From Akkermansiaceae bacterium (GTDB lineage: Bacteria; Verrucomicrobiota; Verrucomicrobiia; Verrucomicrobiales; Akkermansiaceae), in assembly GCA_029287105.1 (NCBI GenBank), contig JARFRT010000330.1, positions 1 through 5,057 of the forward strand: a stretch of 5,057 nt of DNA, in the 5' to 3' direction. A program made the position numbers and the translations under genes. How positions within the stretch are numbered: position 1 is the first letter of the stretch; each line of letters opens with the position of its first letter. Shown piece by piece: positions 1 through 4,013 of this stretch. Under the pieces are notes generated by a model. It was not told the origin of the DNA, made no database searches, and was given only the letters and a program-made list of their open reading frames with translations.

Positions 1-39
1 CGCCGCATACGCCCTTCGGCCTAGTACGGCTTGCATTCA

Positions 40-67
40 AACCCTACGGGTTCTCGTCCCGTAGGTT
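40..67. other. Hairpin resembling a tRNA T-arm, near the window edge
   Basis: An 8-bp stem (43-50 with 58-65) encloses a 7-base loop, TTCTCGT, and is extended by two A-T pairs (40-41 with 66-67) after one bulged C. On the plus strand the loop and stem resemble the T-arm of the nearby tRNA-Glu (loop TTCGAGT, stem ending CCCGT), and a GGTTG follows as in the tRNA acceptor end. The loop lacks the conserved purine-A of a true T-loop, and no D-arm or anticodon arm precedes it, so it is not a functional tRNA. On the minus strand it could instead be a second stem behind the tRNA-Glu transcript. The folding is seen directly; the origin is a guess. Confidence 0.35.
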
Positions 68-90
68 GGGTAGCACGTATAAAGCAAATC

Positions 91-120
91 ACCCCAACTC
101 TCAGAACGGAGAGCTGGGGT
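91..120 (-). terminator. Hairpin terminator behind tRNA-Glu
   Basis: A 12-bp stem (91-102 with 109-120, one G-U wobble) encloses a 6-base loop. It begins only 4 bases beyond the CCA end of the minus-strand tRNA-Glu. On the minus strand the stem is followed by GATTTGCTTTA, a broken rather than continuous T-run. The position and stem strength suit a transcription terminator or a 3'-end processing barrier for the tRNA precursor. The weak T-tract lowers confidence in a classic intrinsic terminator. Confidence 0.6.
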
Positions 121-124
121 GAAA

Positions 125-199
125 TGGCAACCTGTACGGGACTCGAACCCGTGTTGCCGCCGTGAAAGGGCGGAGTCCTAACCACTAGACGAACAGGTC
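125..199 (-). tRNA. tRNA-Glu (anticodon UUC)
   Basis: This gene encodes the tRNA that delivers glutamate at GAA and GAG codons. Read on the minus strand from 199, it gives a 7-bp acceptor stem, a D-arm with GTC/GAC stem, a perfect 5-bp anticodon stem (CCGCC/GGCGG) with loop CTTTCAC, a 4-base variable loop, a perfect T-arm (ACGGG/CCCGT, loop TTCGAGT), discriminator G and an encoded CCA at 125-127. The anticodon TTC is at 166-164. All 75 positions fit the standard cloverleaf. One small oddity is that the first acceptor pair reads as a G-U wobble. No other tRNA follows. A weak minus-strand promoter may exist, with TTGTCA at 257-252 but no convincing -10 box. Confidence 0.97.
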
Positions 200-250
200 G
201 CTTTCTTGTGGTGCGCTGGGCGCGGGCGGAAATTGCCAGAAGTTTCCAGT

Positions 251-276
251 TTGACAAGAAAAAACGACACTAAAAA
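251..276 (+). promoter_or_regulatory. Candidate promoter for kdsD
   Basis: A perfect TTGACA hexamer lies at 251-256, in the A/T-rich spacer between the tRNA and kdsD. The best downstream -10 match is TAAAAA at 271-276, but the 14-base gap is shorter than the usual 16-18, and the hexamer at the ideal distance is poor. The same site read on the minus strand gives TTGTCA, so it might serve the divergent tRNA gene as well. The -35 box is clear; the rest is weak. Confidence 0.25.
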
Positions 277-348
277 CTTTTACCCCCTCAAAAACCTTTC
301 AGACTTTTGAACTTTCAGCATGGCCCGCGTTTGGTTAAAGCTACCCGT

Positions 349-1329
349 GTGAAACAAGTCAACTACGTCGATCGGGGCCGCCGGATTTTCAATATGGAAA
401 TCGAGGAACTCCAGAGAGTATCCGCCTCATTGAACGGTTTTTTCGCCGATGCGGTTGAATTACTGAAGGAATGCCTTGAAAACAAAGGGAAAATCGTCGT
501 CGTCGGCATCGGGAAATCGGGGAATATCGGCCACAAAATCGCCGCCACCCTCAATTCGACCGGCTCTACATCCGTCGTGTTGAACTCCCAGAATGCCCTG
601 CACGGCGACCTCGGCATCCTTTCGGACGGCGATGCCGTCATCGCACTTTCCTACTCGGGAGAAACCGCCGAGTTGCTCGACCTACTGCCGTTTATCAGGC
701 GATTCGACGTCAAAGTCATCGGGATCACCGGCAAAGCGGAATCGACGCTGGAACAACACAGTGACGCCACCCTGCTCACGGAGATCAGCCGCGAAGCCTG
801 CCCGCTCAATCTTGCCCCGACCTCCTCCTCCACCGCCATGCTGGTGATGGGGGACGCCCTGGCGATGGTGCTTCTGGAGTCCAGGGGCTTTACCGAAGAG
901 GATTTTTCCAAGTTCCACCCCGGTGGTTCCCTGGGCCGCGCCCTGCTTACCACAGTGGACGACATCATGCGCAGTGGCGACGCACTGGCGGTCATCCGCC
1001 CCGCCCACACCGTGCAAGACGCCCTCACCGCCATGAGCCGGGCCCGCAGTGGGGCCTGCATCGTGGTCGCCGCCGACGGCACCATGGCGGGCATTTTCAC
1101 CCATGGCGACTTCGCCCGGTCATTCCAGGAAAATCAAGCTATCGGCAACCTGCCGGTCAGCAAGTTCATGACCACCAATCCGATCACCCTGCGATCGGAC
1201 TCGCTTGCCGTTGAAGCGATCACCACGATTGGGACCCACCGTGTTGATGACATCGTGGTCTTGGATCAAAACAACCACCCTGTCGGCCTCATTGACACCC
1301 AGGATTTTGCCCGCTTAAAACTCATCTGA
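349..1329 (+). CDS. kdsD: Arabinose-5-phosphate isomerase, KdsD/KpsF/GutQ family
   Basis: This cytoplasmic enzyme interconverts ribulose 5-phosphate and arabinose 5-phosphate, the first step toward Kdo, the inner sugar of lipopolysaccharide. An N-terminal SIS sugar-isomerase domain (about residues 35-170) is followed by two CBS domains (about 201-258 and 266-324). The four catalytic residues known in E. coli KdsD (K59, E111, E152, H193) are all present as K56 in GKSG, E108 in SGETAE, E149 in REACPLNLAPTSS and H190 in FHPGGSLGR. The constant offset of three supports the GTG start at 349, giving 326 residues against 328 in E. coli. TTG at 307 and 331 are longer alternatives. ATG at 394 would remove the conserved helix containing GRRIF. 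No Shine-Dalgarno sequence precedes any of these starts. The lipoprotein gene follows after 5 bp. A paralogue role (KpsF or GutQ) cannot be excluded by sequence alone. Confidence 0.93.
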   Translation: MKQVNYVDRGRRIFNMEIEELQRVSASLNGFFADAVELLKECLENKGKIVVVGIGKSGNIGHKIAATLNSTGSTSVVLNSQNALHGDLGILSDGDAVIALSYSGETAELLDLLPFIRRFDVKVIGITGKAESTLEQHSDATLLTEISREACPLNLAPTSSSTAMLVMGDALAMVLLESRGFTEEDFSKFHPGGSLGRALLTTVDDIMRSGDALAVIRPAHTVQDALTAMSRARSGACIVVAADGTMAGIFTHGDFARSFQENQAIGNLPVSKFMTTNPITLRSDSLAVEAITTIGTHRVDDIVVLDQNNHPVGLIDTQDFARLKLI

Positions 1330-1334
1330 AGAAA

Positions 1335-1859
1335 ATGCCCCCTCGCCTCCTCCTCCTTATGGCCGTTCTCCTCCCGGGTTTTTCCTCCTGCGGAAAACCC
1401 GACCCGTCCAAGGCCCCGGTGATCAACACGCCGGCGGGAGCCAAGGTCGACCTCAGCAAGGTGAGTCTGGTGCTCGCCAACACCCGGATCACACGGGTCA
1501 ACGGAGACCATTACGTCCTGGACTTCGACTACACCGTACACAATCAAGCCGGTGCCCACATTGCCTTCCTCTGCCTCTACAACGAAATGGACGACCTGAT
1601 CGAGGTCAACCTGAGCGACAAGGAGGGCCACGATCTCGTTCTCGGCAGACGCCCGCTGGACGGGCTGACGCTGACCGCCCCCAGACATCTCCGTATCCCC
1701 ATCGGTGAAACAACCCGGAGCTACACCGTCCCCCTGATGCCGGCACTGCACGAAAAAGGCGATCCCATCAGTGTCCGTGTTCGGCTCCATGCACCGTCAC
1801 GCTACGATGAACTGCGTAGCAGCGTGGAAGCCCCCACCACCCAAGTTCCCTGGCCGTAA
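1335..1859 (+). CDS. Small putative lipoprotein, unrecognised family
   Basis: I do not recognise this 174-residue protein. It begins with an R and a run of leucines (residues 4-13), then PGFSSCG, which reads as a lipoprotein signal peptide cleaved before C19. The lipobox FSSC is slightly off consensus because of F at -3. The mature part (about 156 residues) alternates polar and hydrophobic residues, for example SLVLANTRITRV and YVLDFDYTVHN, which suggests a beta-sandwich. It has no further membrane segment and no visible catalytic motif. The ATG lies 5 bp after the kdsD stop, with only a weak GAAG upstream, so the two genes are probably co-transcribed and perhaps translationally coupled. That context hints at an envelope role. 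In E. coli, kdsD is near lptC, whose product is of similar size, but I see no convincing LptC resemblance and do not propose it. Existence of the gene is fairly sure; function is unknown. Confidence 0.8.
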   Translation: MPPRLLLLMAVLLPGFSSCGKPDPSKAPVINTPAGAKVDLSKVSLVLANTRITRVNGDHYVLDFDYTVHNQAGAHIAFLCLYNEMDDLIEVNLSDKEGHDLVLGRRPLDGLTLTAPRHLRIPIGETTRSYTVPLMPALHEKGDPISVRVRLHAPSRYDELRSSVEAPTTQVPWP

Positions 1860-1980
1860 TACGCCAGGCCCGCAGAATCGCCAAACTTCAAACTTGCAAC
1901 TTCGGTCTTCCCAAGCACACTCCGCCCCCACCGAATATCAATTATTCATTTCTCCACCCATCCATTCATTTATCACCATC
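1860..1980 (+). promoter_or_regulatory. Pyrimidine-rich leader upstream of efp
   Basis: These 121 bases separate the lipoprotein gene from efp. The first part contains AACTT three times at 7-base spacing (from about 1884). The second part is rich in C and T and carries ATTCATTT twice, at 1944-1951 and 1964-1971. I find no Shine-Dalgarno sequence before the efp ATG and no clear terminator after the lipoprotein gene. The A/T-rich patch at 1933-1950 could hold a -10 box, but no paired -35 is convincing. A promoter here is plausible because efp is usually well expressed, but this is inference. Confidence 0.3.
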
Positions 1981-2547
1981 ATGGCATCCATCGTCGCAAC
2001 CAACGTCAAACGCGGTCAGTGTATCAAATACGAAGGCGAGACCGGCATCGTTCTCAACCTCGACCACCGTACACCCGGTAAGGGCAATGCTCTCATTGCC
2101 GCCACCATCCGCTCCTTCCAATCGGGGAAAACCAAAACCATCCGCTTCGCATCCAGCGACAAGGTTGAGATTGTGGAAACGGATCGTCAGAAACTTGAGT
2201 TCTCCTATGCAGATCCGACCGGCTTCCATTTCATGGACATGAATACCTATGAAACCATCACCCTGGACCCCGAATTGATCGGCGACAACAAGGACTATCT
2301 GGCCGAAGGCATGACTGCCGAGGTTCTGTTTATCGAAGGCAGCGCCGTCACTGTCGACGTCCCCGCCGTGGTCGAACTCACGGTGACCGAATCATCCGAG
2401 AGCATCAAAGGCGATACCGCGAACAACCCGACCAAGCCGGCCACCCTGGAAACGGGCAAAATCGTGCAGGTCCCGCTTTTCGTCAAACCCGGCGACAAAC
2501 TCAAGATCAACACCACGGACGGATCCTACTCCGGCCGGGCCAACTAA
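1981..2547 (+). CDS. efp: Translation elongation factor P
   Basis: EF-P binds between the P and E sites of the ribosome and relieves stalling at consecutive prolines. The 188-residue protein has the same length as E. coli EF-P and shows the three expected domains: a KOW-like N-domain (about 1-62), a central OB domain (63-126) and a C-terminal OB domain (127-188). Visible family hallmarks are TPGKGNA at 31-37, IGDN at 100-103, KGDTA at 143-147 and the signature around TGKIVQVPLFVKPGD at 158-172. The tip residue is K34, the position lysylated by EpmA in E. coli. It is not the arginine of EarP-type factors. No modification enzyme gene is in the window, so the modification state is unknown. The ATG at 1981 fits the conserved N-terminus; the open frame extending upstream to 1771 overlaps the lipoprotein gene and is not used. 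A strong terminator follows 54 bp after the stop. Confidence 0.97.
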   Translation: MASIVATNVKRGQCIKYEGETGIVLNLDHRTPGKGNALIAATIRSFQSGKTKTIRFASSDKVEIVETDRQKLEFSYADPTGFHFMDMNTYETITLDPELIGDNKDYLAEGMTAEVLFIEGSAVTVDVPAVVELTVTESSESIKGDTANNPTKPATLETGKIVQVPLFVKPGDKLKINTTDGSYSGRAN

Positions 2548-2601
2548 GCACCCCCCGTAGCGGTGGGCTTGAACCCGCGTCGCCACACCCACACGATTTC
2601 C

Positions 2602-2641
2602 ACAGCGGGTTGCTTTGACGAGCGACCCGCTGTTTTTATTT
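2602..2641 (+). terminator. Intrinsic terminator after efp
   Basis: A 13-bp stem (2602-2614 with 2621-2633, one T-G wobble) encloses the 6-base loop TTGACG, and the tract TTTTTATTT follows at once. This is a textbook rho-independent terminator on the plus strand. It ends the efp transcript and separates it from the DUF5069 gene. Confidence 0.93.
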
Positions 2642-2668
2642 GCCCAGCCAGCCGCTACCCCATAACAT
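2640..2668 (+). promoter_or_regulatory. Candidate promoter for the DUF5069/Nudix pair
   Basis: TTGCCC (2640-2645) and TAACAT (2663-2668) each match 4 of 6 positions of the -35 and -10 consensus and are exactly 17 bases apart. They lie directly behind the efp terminator, where a new promoter is needed. The predicted transcript would start near 2675 and carry the 2679-2692 hairpin close to its 5' end. The match is modest and could be chance. Confidence 0.3.
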
Positions 2669-2678
2669 TCCTCATCCC

Positions 2679-2692
2679 GCCGCCCCAGCGGC
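2679..2692. repeat. Spacer hairpin GCCGCCCCAGCGGC, copy 1
   Basis: A perfect 5-bp inverted repeat (GCCGC/GCGGC) with loop CCCA lies 39 bases before the start of the DUF5069 gene. An identical 14-mer occurs at 3279-3292 before the next gene. The similarity continues for some bases downstream, with CACT followed by a C/T-rich run and CCCATTT. Just after copy 1, the 7-mer CCCATTT is tandemly repeated around 2699-2715. This may be a small dispersed intergenic element or an RNA leader hairpin. Confidence 0.6.
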
Positions 2693-2731
2693 GCACTCCC
2701 CCATTTCCCATTTCCCAACTAACTATCTCCC

Positions 2732-3253
2732 ATGACCTGGAACGATCAATTTCTTAAACTCTTCCGCAGCTGCGTGGAAAAATACCGCGGCGGCAACGAT
2801 GACTTCCACTCCTATTACGAGCCGGACGACATCACCTTCCTCAAGTCGGTCGGATACAAACCACGCGAACTCTTTGACTTTGTCGAGGATCTCGTCGATG
2901 AGGACGTGCCGAGCGAATCCACCGCCCTGCTCGTCGCGGCGGTACGTCGCGACTACTTACTCACCGTGCAGGAAGGCGTGCACAGCGATCACGAAATCAC
3001 CACGGACGACCTCCCGACCTTCGGCGACACTCTGGACGAGATCCCCTACTTCCCCCGCATCCTGCGCAAGGCCCGGGCGAAACTCCGCGGCGAACTCGAC
3101 CCCGACATCATGTACGGCTGCGGCGGCGACCGAAAATTCCTGCGCGACCACGGCGACATCCACCCCGCCGACTTCCTCCGCCATGTCTGGGCCAGCGGTG
3201 ATGACGACAGCCACATCATCGACTACGTCCGCTCGCACGACTCCGTGGCATAA
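2732..3253 (+). CDS. DUF5069-family protein with an extra N-terminal domain
   Basis: The function is unknown. The 173-residue protein is acidic, with no signal peptide or membrane segment, so it is probably cytoplasmic. Residues about 105-168 (from PYFPRILRKARAKLRG through GDRKFLRDHG to FLRHVWASGDDD) match my memory of the DUF5069 domain: a helix with RxxxKARAxL, a short turn, a DR..L segment and a closing helix. Residues 1-95 form a separate, probably helical region (SVGYKPRELFDFVEDLVDEDVP and ALLVAAVRRDYLLTVQEG) that I know only as a companion of this domain in Verrucomicrobia-like proteins. The start ATG at 2732 follows a C/T-rich leader without a Shine-Dalgarno sequence; no better start is near. 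The Nudix gene follows 58 bp downstream in the same direction. The DUF assignment is from memory and fairly sure; no activity can be named. Confidence 0.85.
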   Translation: MTWNDQFLKLFRSCVEKYRGGNDDFHSYYEPDDITFLKSVGYKPRELFDFVEDLVDEDVPSESTALLVAAVRRDYLLTVQEGVHSDHEITTDDLPTFGDTLDEIPYFPRILRKARAKLRGELDPDIMYGCGGDRKFLRDHGDIHPADFLRHVWASGDDDSHIIDYVRSHDSVA

Positions 3254-3278
3254 TCGTCCCAATCATCACCACCCACTT

Positions 3279-3292
3279 GCCGCCCCAGCGGC
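3279..3292. repeat. Spacer hairpin GCCGCCCCAGCGGC, copy 2
   Basis: This is identical to the 14-mer at 2679-2692 and lies 19 bases before the ATG of the Nudix gene, inside the 58-base spacer after the DUF5069 gene. It is again followed by CACT, a pyrimidine run and CCCATTTT. With no Shine-Dalgarno sequence here, a hairpin this close to the start codon could affect ribosome loading on the second gene. That is inference. Confidence 0.6.
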
Positions 3293-3311
3293 ACACTTCT
3301 TCCCATTTTCC

Positions 3312-3941
3312 ATGACCAAAGATTACCAAGGCGAACAGATTCTCGTCGTCACCCGCGCCCTCTTCGACAGCCTCGGCGACTTCCAAGGCATCAACACCGA
3401 GGTGGATCAATACCTGCCGTCGCTGCTCAACCCTGAGAACAATTTCTTTATGGATCGTGGCGCCGCTGAAGACGATCCGTCTCACAAGCAACTCATCCCC
3501 TACTGCATTTTCAGCATCAAGGATGAAACAGGGACCCGCTATCTCCATTACACCCGCGGCAAGTCCGGCGGCGAATCCCGACTGCACGCCCAGGTATCAG
3601 TCGGCATCGGCGGCCACATCAACCCGATCGACCAACGTGAAGACCATCTGGGAATGCAAACCTACATGGCGGGCGTCGAGCGCGAGATCGATGAAGAACT
3701 CAATATCACCGGTGGCCACACCAACCAAATCGTCGCCCTGCTCAACGATGACTCGAACCCCGTCGGCCAGGTCCACCTCGGGGTCGTGCACATGATCGAA
3801 CTCGAAAACGACGGCGTGCACGCCAACGAGGACGCCATCGCCAATCTGGCCCTGACCACCCTCGAAGACCTCCGCGGCGACCTCTACGACCGGCTCGAAA
3901 CCTGGACCCGCTGCTGTGTCGACGTGATTGAGGAGTTGTAA
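3312..3941 (+). CDS. Nudix (MutT-like) family phosphoesterase, COG4112-like
   Basis: This 209-residue protein probably hydrolyses a nucleoside diphosphate derivative or related phosphoester in the cytoplasm; the substrate is unknown. The N-terminal part (LVVTRALFDSLGDFQG, 11-26, and EDDPSHKQLIPYCIF, 53-67) and the stretch LHYTRGKSGGESRLH (78-92) match my memory of the predicted MutT-type phosphoesterases of COG4112. The Nudix box is modified: GIGGHINP at 98-105 supplies the glycine strand and R124-E125-I-D-E128-E129 the metal-binding helix. The G-to-R gap is about 23 residues instead of 14, the usual E eight before R is Q116, and the final G is N131. The metal-binding glutamates remain, so activity is plausible. 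The ATG at 3312 begins the conserved region; the frame stays open upstream to 2799 but only as a Ser/Thr-rich shadow of the DUF5069 gene. No Shine-Dalgarno sequence is seen. Confidence 0.9.
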   Translation: MTKDYQGEQILVVTRALFDSLGDFQGINTEVDQYLPSLLNPENNFFMDRGAAEDDPSHKQLIPYCIFSIKDETGTRYLHYTRGKSGGESRLHAQVSVGIGGHINPIDQREDHLGMQTYMAGVEREIDEELNITGGHTNQIVALLNDDSNPVGQVHLGVVHMIELENDGVHANEDAIANLALTTLEDLRGDLYDRLETWTRCCVDVIEEL

Positions 3942-3949
3942 TCACCCAA

Positions 3950-3985
3950 TGGCACAGTCTGTTCCGTGCAGAACAGACCATGCCA
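3950..3985. terminator. Long hairpin between convergent genes
   Basis: An 8-bp perfect stem, GTCTGTTC/GAACAGAC (3957-3964 with 3971-3978), has a 6-base loop. It is extended by TGGCA/TGCCA (3950-3954 with 3981-3985) across a 2x2 internal loop. It begins 9 bases after the Nudix stop codon and ends 28 bases before the end of the minus-strand oxidoreductase gene, so it could terminate both transcripts. Neither side has a strong T-run. A smaller stem (GGCAG 3986-3990 with CTGCC 3999-4003) follows, and TGCCAGGCA occurs twice, at 3981-3989 and 4000-4008. Confidence 0.6.
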
Positions 3986-4013
3986 GGCAGCCAACTGACT
4001 GCCAGGCATTTAC

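Noticed and set aside
228..247. Small inverted repeat GGAAATT...AAGTTTCC between the tRNA and kdsD
   Set aside because: The stem is short, contains a bulge and has no T-run or link to a start codon, so chance is the better explanation.
21..257. Minus-strand open frame of 78 codons across the tRNA region
   Set aside because: It reads straight through tRNA-Glu and its terminator hairpin. Peptides of the GNTGSSPVQV kind are typical false translations of tRNA genes.
651..1104. Two minus-strand open frames opposite kdsD
   Set aside because: They lie wholly inside a gene with all catalytic residues in place, and their composition is that of antisense shadows.
1266..1790. Minus-strand open frame of 174 codons opposite the lipoprotein gene
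   Set aside because: It is antisense to the end of kdsD and most of the lipoprotein gene and has no recognisable domain. The plus-strand reading has a signal peptide and a tight operon position.
1771..1980. Upstream in-frame extension of efp (would give 258 residues)
   Set aside because: It overlaps the end of the lipoprotein gene and then crosses a low-complexity spacer. The 188-residue form has the standard EF-P length and N-terminus.
2799..3311. Upstream in-frame extension of the Nudix gene (would give 380 residues)
   Set aside because: The extra 171 residues are a Ser/Thr/Pro/Arg-rich shadow of the DUF5069 gene in another frame. Conserved Nudix-family sequence begins at the ATG at 3312.
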